Shown here piece by piece: positions 36,515 through 46,595 of a DNA stretch of 64,000 bases. The stretch is from positions 372,001 to 436,000 of the forward strand of contig NZ_CP016170.1 in the NCBI RefSeq assembly GCF_001676705.1, read 5' to 3'. Each line of letters opens with the position of its first letter. The stretch's first letter is position 1. This DNA is from Bordetella bronchialis. Lineage in GTDB: Bacteria > Pseudomonadota > Gammaproteobacteria > Burkholderiales > Burkholderiaceae_B. The notes under the pieces were generated by a model. It was not told the DNA's origin, ran no database searches, and saw nothing but the letters and a program-made list of their open reading frames with translations. The position numbers and the translations under genes were made by a program.

Positions 36515-37197
36515 GCTTGCTCCTTGGGGGCGGCCGGGTCGATGCGCACCACGCGCTTGACGAAGATACCCGGGGTGACGATGGCTTCCGGATCGAGCTC
36601 GCCCAGTTCGACGATCTCGCGCACCTGGGCGACCGCCACCTTGGCGGCGCTGGCCATGATGGGCCCGAAGTTGCGCGCCGTCTTGCGGTAGGTCAGGTTG
36701 CCCCAGCGGTCGGCGCGCTCGGCCTTGATCAGCGCGTAGTCGGCATGCAGGGGGAGTTCGAACACGTAGTGCTTGCCGTTGAGCTCGCGGGTTTCCTTGC
36801 CCTCTGCCAGCGGGGTGCCGTAGGCCGTGGGGGTGTAGAACCCGCCGATGCCGGCGCCGGCGGCGCGGATGCGCTCGGCCAGGGTGCCCTGCGGCACAAG
36901 TTCGAGTTCGATCTTGCCGCTGCGGTACAGCCCGTCGAAGATCTGCGAATCCACCTGGCGCGGAAACGAGCAAATGATCTTGCGGACGCGGCCCGCGCCC
37001 AGCAGGGCGGCCAGGCCCGTGGTGCCGTTGCCCGCGTTGTTGTTGACGATGACCAGGTCTTTCGCGCCCTGGGCCAGCAGCGCGTCGATCAGTTCGACGG
37101 GTTGGCCCGCGGGGCCGAAGCCGCCGATCAGGATGGTGGCGCCATCCGGTACGTCGGCCAGCGCCTGCGCGGCGCTTTCTACGAGTTTTGAAATCAT
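36511..37197 (-). CDS. 3-oxoacid CoA-transferase subunit A, 228 aa
   Basis: Alpha chain partner of the gene at 35858-36514. Markers: 'GATILIGGFGPAGQPVELIDALL', 'VIVNNNAGNGTTGLAALLGAGRVRKIICSFPRQ', 'ELVPQGTLAERIRAAGAGIGGFYTPTAYGT'. The usual 'GGFG...P' oxyanion segment is intact. First gene of the pair, 303 bp from divergent queC. Confidence 0.93.
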   Translation of the reverse strand: MISKLVESAAQALADVPDGATILIGGFGPAGQPVELIDALLAQGAKDLVIVNNNAGNGTTGLAALLGAGRVRKIICSFPRQVDSQIFDGLYRSGKIELELVPQGTLAERIRAAGAGIGGFYTPTAYGTPLAEGKETRELNGKHYVFELPLHADYALIKAERADRWGNLTYRKTARNFGPIMASAAKVAVAQVREIVELGELDPEAIVTPGIFVKRVVRIDPAAPKEQA

Positions 37198-37500
37198 CGG
37201 CGGTCCGAGAACAAAGGGGAATCTGTAACCCGGGATGCTTTCACGGCCCGCCGGCCACCGTCAAGGCAAGGTGTCCTCAGAGTGAACACTTTTGTCCTGG
37301 CTTGTTGCCGTCCGGTCTTGCCCTGGCAGACCGGGCCCTCGGCGCCATCTTGCCGGGCGTCGCGGGACGCCCGTCTGGGGCCATCCTCGGGCATATCCCC
37401 AGGCGCATCCCCGGCCACATCGTCCGCGCCCCTGCCGGGTACCGTCTGGCGTATCGCCGTGCGCCGCCGGTTATCCTAGCGGTCTAGACCTGGAGTTTCC
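37198..37500. other. Divergent intergenic region between the CoA-transferase genes and queC
   Basis: Open frames here show no homology or good ribosome binding sites. Promoters for both directions must lie in it, but I see no convincing -35/-10 pair. I looked for a preQ1 riboswitch before queC and did not see one. A CTGGAG precedes the queC ATG. Confidence 0.5.
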
Positions 37501-38229
37501 ATGCAAAACCACGAGCGCCGTGCCCTGGTGCTGTTTTCGGGCGGGCAGGATTCGACGACCTGCCTGGCCTGGGCCCTGGAGCGCTATGCCCACGTCGAAA
37601 CGGTGGCCTTCGATTACGGCCAGCGCCATCGCATCGAACTGGATGCCCGCCGCGATGTGCTGCGTGAATTGCGCGCCCGCCGGCCGGACTGGTCGTCGCG
37701 CCTGGGAGAGGACCATCTGCTGGACCTGTCCGTGCTGGGACAGGTGGGCGACACCGCCTTGACCAGCGAGCGGCGTATCGAAATGCAGGCCAACGGCCTG
37801 CCCAATACCTTCGTGCCGGGCCGCAACCTGCTGTTTCTGACGCTGGCGGCGGCGCTGGGCTACCGGCGCCAATTGGACGTGCTGGTCGGCGGCATGTGCG
37901 AAACGGATTTCTCCGGCTACCCGGACTGCCGGGACGACACGATGAAGGCGCAGCAGATCGCGCTGGCGCTGGGCCTGGGCACGCGCGTTACCATCGAGAC
38001 CCCATTGATGTGGCTGGACAAAGCCCAGACCTGGGCCTTGGCGCATCGGCTGGGCGGCGACGAACTCGTCGGCATCATCGTGGAAGACAGCCATACCTGC
38101 TATCTGGGCGAGCGCGGCGCCCGCCATGACTGGGGCTACGGCTGCGGCACCTGTCCCGCTTGCGCGCTGCGCAAGGCGGGGTGGGAACGCTGGGCGGCCG
38201 GCCAGGCGGCGCCGCTGCCGCCGGTATAG
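37501..38229 (+). CDS. queC: 7-cyano-7-deazaguanine synthase
   Basis: Converts 7-carboxy-7-deazaguanine to preQ0 in queuosine tRNA modification, using ATP and ammonia. The PP-loop [14 protein letters not shown] is at residues 9-22, 'FDYGQRH' follows, and the zinc site is formed by cysteines in 'DSHTCYLG' and '[13 protein letters not shown]' near the C-terminus. The length of 242 fits the family. It is a single-gene unit here. Confidence 0.97.
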   Translation: MQNHERRALVLFSGGQDSTTCLAWALERYAHVETVAFDYGQRHRIELDARRDVLRELRARRPDWSSRLGEDHLLDLSVLGQVGDTALTSERRIEMQANGLPNTFVPGRNLLFLTLAAALGYRRQLDVLVGGMCETDFSGYPDCRDDTMKAQQIALALGLGTRVTIETPLMWLDKAQTWALAHRLGGDELVGIIVEDSHTCYLGERGARHDWGYGCGTCPACALRKAGWERWAAGQAAPLPPV

Positions 38230-38281
38230 GGGCGGCGGTCCGGGAGCCTGTCCGCCTGCCCGCGATAGCGCGGTGGCGAGG

Positions 38282-38836
38282 TCAATATCCGCGGTCCGCA
38301 GGGGCCGTCGTGTCCCCTTCGCCCAGCGCGCGCTGCATCAGGACGGTGTCGCGCCATTCCCCGAACTTGTGCCCCACGGAACGCAGCGTGCCCACCGGAT
38401 GGAAGCCACGGCGCGCATGCAGCGCCAGGGATGCCGCGTTGGCGCTGTCGCCCACCACGGCCAGCATCTGGCGCCATCCCAGCGCCGTGCAGCGCTGGAT
38501 CAGTTCCGTCAGCAGTCGGCCCCCTATGCCGTGGCCGCCCATGCCGGGTCGGACGTAGACCGAGTCCTCGCAGGTGTAGCGGTACGCGGGCCGCGGCCGG
38601 TACAGCGTGGCGTAGGCATAGCCGACGACACGGCCCTCGAGCTCCGCCGCCAGGTAGGGCAGCCGGTTTTGCAGTACGGCGGCACGCCGTTGCAGCATTT
38701 CTTCGAGGGTGGGTGGAGTCAGCTCGAACGAAGCCGTGCCATGCAGGACGTGATGGCTGTAGATGGCCTGGATGGCGGCCATATCGTCGGCGGTGGCATC
38801 GCGGATCAGGAGCGGAGAGGGCGGCGTGGCGGGCAT
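38282..38836 (-). CDS. GNAT N-acyltransferase, phosphinothricin/methionine sulfoximine type, 184 aa
   Basis: Begins LLIRDATADDMAAIQAIYSHHVL and has 'GYAYATLYRPRPAYRYTCEDSVYVRPGMGGHGIGGRLLTELI', where the acetyl-CoA loop is GMGGHGIG, then 'GDSANAASLALHARRGFHPVGTLRSVGHKFGEWRDTVLMQ'. These are standard for the PAT/MnaT (YncA) subfamily that acetylates phosphinothricin-like or methionine-derived amino groups. I chose ATG 38836 over the longer open frame because the family starts there. It is convergent with queC. Confidence 0.9.
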   Translation of the reverse strand: MPATPPSPLLIRDATADDMAAIQAIYSHHVLHGTASFELTPPTLEEMLQRRAAVLQNRLPYLAAELEGRVVGYAYATLYRPRPAYRYTCEDSVYVRPGMGGHGIGGRLLTELIQRCTALGWRQMLAVVGDSANAASLALHARRGFHPVGTLRSVGHKFGEWRDTVLMQRALGEGDTTAPADRGY

Positions 38837-39132
38837 GGCTTCGGAAGGCGGATGGAAAGGGAAGAGGCGTCCGTGCGGCGGGGCAGGCGTCCGGCAAGCG
38901 CTCGAGCCGGCGCCGGAACGCCGTGGGGCGCGGGCCGCGCGGACCGCTCCGGAATTATGCGCCGGCCCCGCCAATTTCGGGGACGATGCGCCCGACGGCA
39001 AGGGCGCCGGGCGGAACGTCCGTCGTCCAGGCGTTATGATGAGGACCTTTTGCCCCGGTCCGCGCCGGCACTCGCGCCATGGTTGCGATGCGGGCCGTCC
39101 TCATAACATCCCCGCTCTTTCGAGACAAAGCC

Positions 39133-40995
39133 ATGCCGCAATACCGTTCCCGCACATCCACCCACGGCCGCAACATGGCCGGCGCCCGCGCCCTGTGGCG
39201 CGCCACCGGCATGAAGGACGGCGACTTCGGCAAGCCCATCGTCGCGGTGGTCAACTCCTTCACCCAGTTCGTGCCCGGCCACGTGCACCTGCGCGACCTG
39301 GGCGCGCTGGTGGCCCGCGAAATCGAGGCCGCCGGCGCCATCGCCAAGGAGTTCAACACCATCGCGGTGGACGACGGCATTGCCATGGGACACGATGGCA
39401 TGCTGTATTCGCTGCCGTCGCGGGAATTGATCGCCGACTCGGTGGAATACATGGTCAACGCGCACTGCGCCGACGCCATGGTCTGCATCTCCAATTGCGA
39501 CAAGATCACCCCGGGCATGCTGATGGCCGCGATGCGGCTGAACATTCCCGTGGTATTCGTCTCGGGCGGGCCGATGGAAGCGGGCAAGATCAAATCGCCC
39601 ACCGACGGCAAGGTGCTGGCCAAGATCGACCTGATCGACGCCATGATCAAGGCGGCGGACCCCAAGATGTCGGACGCGGACGTGGCCGAGTATGAACGCA
39701 GCGCCTGCCCCACCTGCGGTTCCTGTTCCGGCATGTTCACGGCCAACTCCATGAACTGCCTGACCGAGGCCCTGGGCCTGGCCCTGCCGGGCAACGGCAC
39801 CATCGTGGCCACCCACGCCTGGCGCAAGGGCCTGTTCGAGGAAGCCGGCCGGCTGGTCGTCGAGCTGTGCCGCCGCTACTACGAGCAGGACGACGCTTCC
39901 GTGCTGCCGCGCAATATCGCCACCAAGGCCGCCTTCGAAAACGCCATGACGCTGGACGTCGCCATGGGCGGCTCCACCAATACCGTGCTGCACTTGCTGG
40001 CGGCCGTGCAGGAAGCGGGCGTGGATTTCACCATGGCCGACATCGACCGCATCTCGCGCCGCACGCCGTGCCTGTGCAAGGCCGCGCCGGCCACCGACAA
40101 ATACCACATCGAGGACGTGCATCGCGCCGGCGGCGTGATCGGCATCCTGGGCGAGCTGGCGCGCGGCGGCCTGCTGGACCTGTCCGTGGGCAACGTGCAT
40201 AGCGGCACCCTGGGCAAGGCGCTGGAAAAATGGGATATCGCCGGTGGCGCCGGCGAACAGGCGCGGAAGTTCTACCGCGCCGCGCCGGGCGGCGTCCCGA
40301 CGCAGGTGGCCTTCAGCCAGGACGCGACTTACCTGACGCTGGACCTGGACCGCAGCAATGGCGGTATCCGCGACATGGCCCACGCCTATTCCAAGGACGG
40401 CGGCCTGGCCGTGCTGTACGGCAACCTGGCCGAGAAGGGCTGCATCGTGAAGACGGCCGGCGTGGACGAAAGCCAGCTCGTCTTCAAGGGCCGTGCCCGG
40501 GTCTTCGAAAGCCAGGACGCCGCCGTCGAAGCCATCCTGGGCGACAAGGTCGTGGCGGGTGACGTGGTGGTGATCCGCTACGAAGGGCCGAAGGGCGGCC
40601 CCGGCATGCAGGAAATGCTCTATCCCACGTCCTACCTGAAGTCCAAGGGCCTGGGCAAATCCTGCGCCCTGTTCACGGACGGGCGCTTCTCCGGCGGGTC
40701 CTCGGGCCTGGTCATCGGCCACGCTTCGCCGGAAGCCGCCGAGCGCGGCGCCATCGGCCTGGTGCGTGACGGCGACGGCATCCACATCGATATCCCGAAC
40801 CGCCGCATCAACCTGGAAGTGAGCGAGGCCGATCTGGCCGCCCGCCGCCAGGAAATGGAAAGCCGCGGCGACAAGGCGTGGAAGCCGGGCGACCGGCAGC
40901 GCGTGGTTTCGCAGGCGCTGCAGGCCTATGCCGCGCTGGCCACCTCGGCCGACCGCGGCGCCGTGCGGGACGTCAGCCAGCTGACGCGCCGCTAG
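39133..40995 (+). CDS. ilvD: Dihydroxy-acid dehydratase
   Basis: Iron-sulfur enzyme of branched-chain amino acid synthesis: 2,3-dihydroxy-3-methyl acids to 2-keto acids. The 620-residue protein matches the long E. coli-type form. Cluster ligands are expected at C122 ([13 protein letters not shown]) and C195 ([12 protein letters not shown]). '[34 protein letters not shown]' is in the C-terminal domain. [19 protein letters not shown] at 39133 is the conserved N-terminus; an ATG at 39079 would add a spurious 18 residues. It is convergent with the MFS gene, 3 bp away. Confidence 0.97.
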   Translation: MPQYRSRTSTHGRNMAGARALWRATGMKDGDFGKPIVAVVNSFTQFVPGHVHLRDLGALVAREIEAAGAIAKEFNTIAVDDGIAMGHDGMLYSLPSRELIADSVEYMVNAHCADAMVCISNCDKITPGMLMAAMRLNIPVVFVSGGPMEAGKIKSPTDGKVLAKIDLIDAMIKAADPKMSDADVAEYERSACPTCGSCSGMFTANSMNCLTEALGLALPGNGTIVATHAWRKGLFEEAGRLVVELCRRYYEQDDASVLPRNIATKAAFENAMTLDVAMGGSTNTVLHLLAAVQEAGVDFTMADIDRISRRTPCLCKAAPATDKYHIEDVHRAGGVIGILGELARGGLLDLSVGNVHSGTLGKALEKWDIAGGAGEQARKFYRAAPGGVPTQVAFSQDATYLTLDLDRSNGGIRDMAHAYSKDGGLAVLYGNLAEKGCIVKTAGVDESQLVFKGRARVFESQDAAVEAILGDKVVAGDVVVIRYEGPKGGPGMQEMLYPTSYLKSKGLGKSCALFTDGRFSGGSSGLVIGHASPEAAERGAIGLVRDGDGIHIDIPNRRINLEVSEADLAARRQEMESRGDKAWKPGDRQRVVSQALQAYAALATSADRGAVRDVSQLTRR

Positions 40996-40998
40996 GCT

Positions 40999-42183
40999 TC
41001 ACGCGCATTCCGTTGCCGTCCTGGGCGCCATGGCCGGCCGTTCGCGCCGGTCCAGGCGCCAGCTGTACAAGGCCACCAGCAGGCCGGCCGCCGTCATCAG
41101 GCTGGCCACCCAGGGCAGGGCCGCCAGGCCGGGGCCATGGTCGATCGTGATGCCGCCCACCCAGGCGCCCGCCGCATTGCCCAGGTTGAACGCGGCGATA
41201 TTGAAGGCCGAGGCCAGGTTCGGCGCCGCGGACGCCTTTTCCAGGACGCGCATTTGCAAGGGCGGCACGGTGGCGAACCCTGCCGCGCCCAGCAGGCCTA
41301 CCGTGATGGCGGCGGCGATCTGCGCATGGACGGTAAAGGTGAACACCGCCTGCAGCAGCGCCAGGATCACCAGCGTCGCGACCAGCGTGGGCATGAGCCG
41401 GCGGTCGGCGAACTTGCCGCCCAGCGTGTTGCCGATGACCAGGCCGACGCCGAACAACAGCAGGATGGGCGACACGGCCGCATCCGAAAAACCGGCCAGC
41501 TGCGTCAGGATGGGCGCGATATACGTAAAGGCCGCGAACACGCCGCCGAAACCCAGCACGGTCATCAGGAAGCCCAGCAGCACTTGCGGCCGCACCAGCG
41601 TGCGCAGCTCCTGGCCGAACCGCGCCTGCTGGTCGTCGCGGCTGCGCGGCACCAGCAGCGCGATGGCCGCCATGGCCACGATACCGACAGCGGTCACGGC
41701 CCAGAACGTGCTGCGCCAGCCGAAGTGCTGGCCCAGCCAGGTGCCCAGCGGCACGCCCATGACATTGGCCAGCGTCAGGCCCGTGAACATCAGGGCGATG
41801 GCCGAGGCCTTCTTGTCCGCGGCCACCAGGCCCGTGGCGACCACGGAGCCGATGCCGAAGAACGCGCCGTGCGCGAAGGACGTCAGCACCCGCGCCGCCA
41901 TCAGCATGCCGTAGCTGGGAGCCAGCGCGCACGCCAGGTTGCCCACGGTGAAGAGCAGCATCAGCCCGAGCAGCACGGTCTTGCGCTGCAGCCGGGACAT
42001 CATCGGCGTGACGATGGGCGCGCCGACGAAGACGCCCAGGGCATAGCCGGTGACCAGCAGCCCCGCGGTGGACAGGCCGACACCCAGGTCGGCCGACAAC
42101 TCGGGCAGCAGGCCCATGATGACGAACTCGGTGGTCCCGATACCGAAGGCGCCCGCGGCGAGCGCCCATAAAGCGATAGGCAT
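40999..42183 (-). CDS. MFS transporter, DHA1 (AraJ/YdhP-like), 394 aa
   Basis: Twelve predicted helices. Begins MPIALWALAAGAFGIGTTEFVIMGLLPEL, the 'TEFV' helix-1 motif of the drug:H+ antiporter-1 group that includes AraJ, YdhP and SotB. Further landmarks are 'VTPMMSRLQRKTVLLGLM' (motif A) and 'LTFAHGAFFGIG'-like helix 4. Efflux of sugars, arabinose-like compounds or drugs is known in the group; the substrate here is unknown. It ends 3 bp from the end of ilvD on the opposite strand. Confidence 0.92.
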   Translation of the reverse strand: MPIALWALAAGAFGIGTTEFVIMGLLPELSADLGVGLSTAGLLVTGYALGVFVGAPIVTPMMSRLQRKTVLLGLMLLFTVGNLACALAPSYGMLMAARVLTSFAHGAFFGIGSVVATGLVAADKKASAIALMFTGLTLANVMGVPLGTWLGQHFGWRSTFWAVTAVGIVAMAAIALLVPRSRDDQQARFGQELRTLVRPQVLLGFLMTVLGFGGVFAAFTYIAPILTQLAGFSDAAVSPILLLFGVGLVIGNTLGGKFADRRLMPTLVATLVILALLQAVFTFTVHAQIAAAITVGLLGAAGFATVPPLQMRVLEKASAAPNLASAFNIAAFNLGNAAGAWVGGITIDHGPGLAALPWVASLMTAAGLLVALYSWRLDRRERPAMAPRTATECA

Positions 42184-42300
42184 TTGTTTACCCGCGATAA
42201 AGGTTGGAAGCGCGTATTCTGCGCGCCGCCCTCGCGGGGAAACAGCCCGTCCACGGCAAAGGACTTGTACGCGTGGCGCAAAAATCCGGCGCCGCCGGGA

Positions 42301-43638
42301 TTACAGATAGCCTTGTTCCATTTCGCGGCGGAATTGCAGGGCATCGTTGCCGTCGTCATAGTCGACGTCCGACCACTTCAGGGCCTGGGTGGCGCGTACC
42401 GGGTTCTTCAGCTTGACGTCGTGCGCCAGTCCCAGGGGCAGGTAGCCGCCTTCGACGGAATCGCGCGCCGGCATCAGCCGGCCATAGACGGTATAGCCGC
42501 CCTCGCCATCCAGCACCTGGCCCGGCTGCATGTCGCGCTTGGCCGTGGCCACTACGTCGCCGTGCCAGCCCGTCGGGGCGCCCGTGGGCTCGCGGCGCAG
42601 CGCGACATTCGCCACGCTGATGCCCAGCTCCATGCCCATCAGGTGGTAGGGCTTGTACATGGCGGAATAGTTGCCGGTGGGATCGGTGACCACGCCGTAT
42701 TCCTTGAAGCAGCGGCGCACATAATCGCTGTCCGCCGCGATGACGACGTACACGCCCCAGCGCAGGTCCCGATACACCGGGCGGCCGTCGCGCTCCAGCG
42801 AGGACACGACCTCGACCTGCCCGCGGTGGTGCAGCGTGCCGCCATCGTCGCGCGGCCTTAGCACCCGGGCCAGGTCGTCCACGCCGCATGGCGGAAAGTG
42901 CAGCCCGGACGGCGCGGGCAGCAGGCCGGTGGAATTGGACACGGCCGCCATTTCGATGGCGCTTTTGGTGCCGTCCAGGAAGCTGTTGAACATCTGGGCA
43001 TTGAAGTCGCCGGCCGCCACCATCTCCGGCGTGAAACCGTAGTAGGGCCATACGGTATCCGGCGTGGACGTGTGGAAGGCGGGCAGGTACTTCGTGCCCT
43101 TGCCGGCGGCGATGACCTCGAAGCCGCTGGCGCGCGCCCAGTCCACCATTTCGCAGATCAGCGCGGGCTGGTCGCCGTAGGCGAGCGAATACACGATGCC
43201 TGCCTCGCGCGCGCGGCGGGCCAGTAGCGGACCGGCCAGCGCATCGGCCTCTACATTGACCATCACGATGTGCTTGCCGTGCTCGCAGCAGGCCAGTGCG
43301 TGGCGGATGCCGGCGGCGGCGTTGCCGCAGGCGTCGATGACCACGTCGATTTCCGGGTGGGCGATGATGGCCTTGGCGTCTTCCGCGCAATACACGCCGC
43401 CGCTGCGGCAGGCATCGCCGATGGAAGCCGCCTGCAGGGCCGCCGCGGGCCAGCCGACCTTGGTCAGCGCGGCCCGGGCCGACGCGGGCTTCAGGTCCGC
43501 CACCGCCACCAGCCGCATGCCGGGGGTGCGGTGTACCTGGCTGAGAAACATGGAGCCGAACTTGCCCGCGCCGATCAGCGCGATGCGTATGGGCTTGCCG
43601 TCGGCATCCCGTTGCTTGAGCATGCGGTAGAGATTCAT
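42301..43638 (-). CDS. NAD(P)-dependent oxidoreductase with SAF domain (homoserine dehydrogenase-like), 445 aa
   Basis: The N-terminal Rossmann fold is shown by IRIALIGAGKFGSMFLSQ (18-35), 'LVAVADLKPASARAAL' and 'VIDACGNAAAGIRHALACCEHGKHIVMVNVEADALAG', as in Gfo/Idh/MocA and homoserine dehydrogenase relatives. The C-terminal ~90 residues form a SAF domain ('TAKRDMQPGQVLDGEGGYTVYGRLMPA', 'GLAHDVKLKNPV') otherwise found in sialate/sugar-acid enzymes. The family is often beside sugar-acid catabolic genes; none is here. ATG 43638 has CAGGAG upstream. Substrate unknown. Confidence 0.85.
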   Translation of the reverse strand: MNLYRMLKQRDADGKPIRIALIGAGKFGSMFLSQVHRTPGMRLVAVADLKPASARAALTKVGWPAAALQAASIGDACRSGGVYCAEDAKAIIAHPEIDVVIDACGNAAAGIRHALACCEHGKHIVMVNVEADALAGPLLARRAREAGIVYSLAYGDQPALICEMVDWARASGFEVIAAGKGTKYLPAFHTSTPDTVWPYYGFTPEMVAAGDFNAQMFNSFLDGTKSAIEMAAVSNSTGLLPAPSGLHFPPCGVDDLARVLRPRDDGGTLHHRGQVEVVSSLERDGRPVYRDLRWGVYVVIAADSDYVRRCFKEYGVVTDPTGNYSAMYKPYHLMGMELGISVANVALRREPTGAPTGWHGDVVATAKRDMQPGQVLDGEGGYTVYGRLMPARDSVEGGYLPLGLAHDVKLKNPVRATQALKWSDVDYDDGNDALQFRREMEQGYL

Positions 43639-43757
43639 CCCTGTCTCCTGGCGCCCCCGTCGGCGCTGGGGCCAGCTTACCGCAGGCTGGCGCGGTGACG
43701 GCATGTCCGTGCCACGCATGTACCGGGGTTACGGCGTTTGGCCGATTTGTTACGCCG

Positions 43758-44318
43758 TTAGCCGTCCGCGCGATAAAGCTCGCCGCCCAGCACGTTGCGC
43801 CAGTTGGACCATGACAGGCGCGGCTTGTCGGCCACATGCCGGTTATAGGGGGCGTCGTACACGATATGCCGCCAGCGCGGGCGGGCCGCGCCGTCGATGG
43901 CGGGCCGGTCGTCGATCAGGATGTCCCCCTGCACCAGCGTCTTGTCGCGTGTCAGGATCAGGCGCTCGGTCCAGGCCCGGCCCAGGTGCTTTTCCACCCA
44001 CCGGTATTTCTCGGCGACGCAGTTCTCGTACTGGCGCAAGGGCGAGCTGCAGATGCGCACGTCCATGCCCAGTTCCACCAGCTCGCGCACGGCATCCAGC
44101 GCGCCGGGCACCGGCGGCAGGTCCCGGATGAAGCCCGGGGCGGTGTACAGCGCTTCCGCCCGCCCGCGCAGATCGGCGGGATAGTCCTCCAGGATGTGGA
44201 AGGATTTTCGGTCCGCGAATTCCACCGGCGGGATGCCGGGATGGGCGGTGCGCCAGGCCTCGATGAAGGCATTTTCGAAGTCGGCGAGCACGCCGTCTTG
44301 GTCTATCAGGATGAGCAT
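43758..44318 (-). CDS. 5'(3')-deoxyribonucleotidase-like HAD phosphatase, 186 aa
   Basis: HAD-superfamily phosphatase of the NT5C type. The catalytic motif DQDGVLADFE has the two aspartates at D6 and D8; motif II is 'VRICSSPL' and motif IV is 'GDILIDDRP'. Dephosphorylation of dUMP/dTMP-like nucleotides is known for the family. ATG 44318 starts directly at the motif-containing strand. It lies 45 bp after the thpR stop, so the two probably share a transcript. Confidence 0.88.
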   Translation of the reverse strand: MLILIDQDGVLADFENAFIEAWRTAHPGIPPVEFADRKSFHILEDYPADLRGRAEALYTAPGFIRDLPPVPGALDAVRELVELGMDVRICSSPLRQYENCVAEKYRWVEKHLGRAWTERLILTRDKTLVQGDILIDDRPAIDGAARPRWRHIVYDAPYNRHVADKPRLSWSNWRNVLGGELYRADG

Positions 44319-44363
44319 GTCGGAAGCGGAGCGAAGGATGGGATGGCCGCGGCCAGGCGGCAT

Positions 44364-44945
44364 CTACGCCTGGGTGGAAGCGACGATACGATAGCGCGCC
44401 GATCCGTCCTGCATGGACGCCACCAGCACGTAGCGGTCGTACCGCCATGCGATAGCGGGCGGGACCTGCTCCGGCAACACCCGCGTGTCCGCGTTGCGCA
44501 ATAGCGTGACGTGCGGGCGGAAGCGCGCTTCCGGGCGGGCCGGGTGCAAGCCGCGCACCCAATCCCACAGCCCGCGGTGTTCCGCGGCCAGGCGCGCGGT
44601 GCCTTCGTCGGGCTGGCCCTCGCCATCGTCGGCGGGACCCGCCCATACGATGCGCGGCCGCGGGAACGCGCCATAGCGGCTCAAGATGACTGTGCCCGGT
44701 TCGATGCGCCGGGCCGCGGTCTCTTTCGCCAGCGCGGGCAGCAGATGGGGCGCCGTATCGCCCAGGAAACCCAGCGTCAGATGCAGCGTATCGGGCCGCA
44801 TGATGCGCCCGCCGCATACGGCGCGGGCGCGTTCGGCCCAGTCTCCCAGGGCCCGTACTGTCGCGGCGTCGGGCCACAGCGCGAAGAAGAGCCGTATCGG
44901 CCCTTCGGCGGGAACAGGCTGGGATGCGGGTGGGGTGTCTGGCAT
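44364..44945 (-). CDS. thpR: RNA 2',3'-cyclic phosphodiesterase
   Basis: Two-histidine phosphoesterase (LigT family) that opens 2',3'-cyclic phosphates on RNA ends. Both HxTx motifs are present: HLTLGFLG (H55, T57) and RPHVTLLR (H145, T147). 'RLFFALWPDAATVRALGDWA' is the usual N-terminal block. 193 residues, normal size. Confidence 0.93.
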   Translation of the reverse strand: MPDTPPASQPVPAEGPIRLFFALWPDAATVRALGDWAERARAVCGGRIMRPDTLHLTLGFLGDTAPHLLPALAKETAARRIEPGTVILSRYGAFPRPRIVWAGPADDGEGQPDEGTARLAAEHRGLWDWVRGLHPARPEARFRPHVTLLRNADTRVLPEQVPPAIAWRYDRYVLVASMQDGSARYRIVASTQA

Positions 44946-45028
44946 GGGGCGGCGTAAGGAATGGCGTCAGGTGGCATGAGCGTACACCGGACGCCGGGAG
45001 GCCAGGCGGCCCCCCAGCCCCGGGCGGT

Positions 45029-46576
45029 TCAGCGCTGCGCCACGGGCTGGGCGGCCGGGGCGGCGGCGGCCTGCTGCCCTTGCGGCGTCTGCTGCGCCGC
45101 CACCTGTTGCGCCTGCTGGCTGTCGGGCCCCCAGCCGCCACCCAGCGCGCGGATCAGGTTGACGGTGGAGCGCGCGCGCTCGCCGTCCAGCTGCACCGAC
45201 ACCCGCTGCTGCGTCAGCACGGTGCGATCCGAGTCGATCACGTCCAGGTAGCTGATCGAACCTTCCTTGTACTGGGTATGCGACAGCTGCGCGGCGCGGG
45301 CGGAAGACTGCACGGCCCGGTCCTGGGCCTGCGTCTGTTCGTCCAGGATGCGCAGGTTGGCCAGGTTGTCCTCGACCTCGCGGAAGGCGCCCAGCACCGT
45401 CTGCCGGTAATTGGCCACGTCTTCCTCGTAGACCGCGCGGGCCCGGTCCAGCCCGGCCTGCCGGCGTCCCGCATCGAAGATCGGCAGGCTCAGCATGGCG
45501 CCGGTCAGGGGCCCCAGCAGGAAGGTACGGCTGGACCACTCGAACAGGTTGCCCAGTTCCGAGGACTCGTAGCCCGCATAGCCGGTGATGTTCAGCTGCG
45601 GGAAGAAGGCCGCGCGCGCCGCGCCGATGCGGTCGTTGGCCGCCGCCATGGCGCGCTCGGCCGCGGCGATGTCGGGCCGGCGCTCCAGCAGCGAAGACGG
45701 CAGCCCGGCCGGCACGTTGATGGCGATGCGGGCCAGCGGGTTGGGCGGCAGCGAGAATTCCGCCGGCGCCTTGCCCAGCAGCACGGCCAGCGCGTGTTCC
45801 GACTGCGCGCGGCGGCGATCGATGCCCAGGGCCTCGGACTGGGCGGACGCCAGTTCGGACCGGGCACGGGCGACGTCCAGTTCGCTGATGTCGCCCGCGT
45901 TGTAGCGGCGTTCCACCAGGTCCAGGGTCTGCTTGCGCAGTTCCAGCGTACGGTCGTAGATGCGCCGTTCGGCGTCCAGTTCGCGGACGATGAAATAGTT
46001 TTCCGCCACGTCGGCCTGCAGGGCCAGCTGCACGGAGCGCAGCAGCGCCTCGCTTTGCTGGGCGTCGGCGGTGGCCGCGTCGACAGTGGCCGACACGCGG
46101 CCGAACAGGTCCGCCTCGTACGACACGCCCAGCTGGGCGCGCCACAGCGTGCCGGTGGTGGCGGGGCCGTCGTCGGCAAAGCCTTGCGAGGCCGGCGACG
46201 CGCGCTGGCGGGTGGGGCCGAAGCTGCCCGTGACTTCCGGGAACAGGCCGGAGCGGGTCTGGCGTTGCAGCGCGCGGGCCTGGGCCAGCCGCGCGGCGGC
46301 GGCCTTCAGGTTCTGGTTGGCGTCGGCGGCCTGGCTTTCCAGGGCGTTCAGCGTGTCATCGCCGAACACCTTCCACCATTCGCCGCGCAGCACGGCCTCG
46401 GACGGCTGGGCGGCCTTCCATTGGCCGGCCTGCTCCGGCGGCAGCGCTTCCTTGAAGGCCGCCGTCATCGGCGTGGCCGGCCGCTGATAGTCCGGTGTCA
46501 GCGAGCAGCCCGCCAGGATCGTGGCCAGCAGTGCCGACAGCGCGAAGCGATTCAGGGTTTTCATGCGGGACTTCAT
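45029..46576 (-). CDS. RND efflux outer membrane lipoprotein (NodT/OprM family), 515 aa
   Basis: Outer-membrane channel of the efflux pump. A lipoprotein signal ends LLATILAGC-S, giving an N-terminal lipidated Cys. Two OEP repeats follow with 'LVERRYNAGDISELDVARARSELASAQS', 'LLERRPDIAAAERAMAAANDRIGAARAAFFPQL' and the second 'QYKEGSISYLDVIDSDRTVL'. The C-terminus is Gln/Ala-rich. The start may be 46576 (MKSRMKTL) or 46564 (MKTLNRF). It begins 19 bp after the RND pump gene and completes the adaptor-pump-channel operon. Confidence 0.95.
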   Translation of the reverse strand: MKSRMKTLNRFALSALLATILAGCSLTPDYQRPATPMTAAFKEALPPEQAGQWKAAQPSEAVLRGEWWKVFGDDTLNALESQAADANQNLKAAAARLAQARALQRQTRSGLFPEVTGSFGPTRQRASPASQGFADDGPATTGTLWRAQLGVSYEADLFGRVSATVDAATADAQQSEALLRSVQLALQADVAENYFIVRELDAERRIYDRTLELRKQTLDLVERRYNAGDISELDVARARSELASAQSEALGIDRRRAQSEHALAVLLGKAPAEFSLPPNPLARIAINVPAGLPSSLLERRPDIAAAERAMAAANDRIGAARAAFFPQLNITGYAGYESSELGNLFEWSSRTFLLGPLTGAMLSLPIFDAGRRQAGLDRARAVYEEDVANYRQTVLGAFREVEDNLANLRILDEQTQAQDRAVQSSARAAQLSHTQYKEGSISYLDVIDSDRTVLTQQRVSVQLDGERARSTVNLIRALGGGWGPDSQQAQQVAAQQTPQGQQAAAAPAAQPVAQR

Positions 46577-46595
46577 GTCTGTTATCCAGTTCGAA

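Noticed and set aside
37198..37500. PreQ1 riboswitch before queC
   Set aside because: I found no C-rich aptamer-like hairpin with an A-rich tail. The region is uniformly GC-rich.
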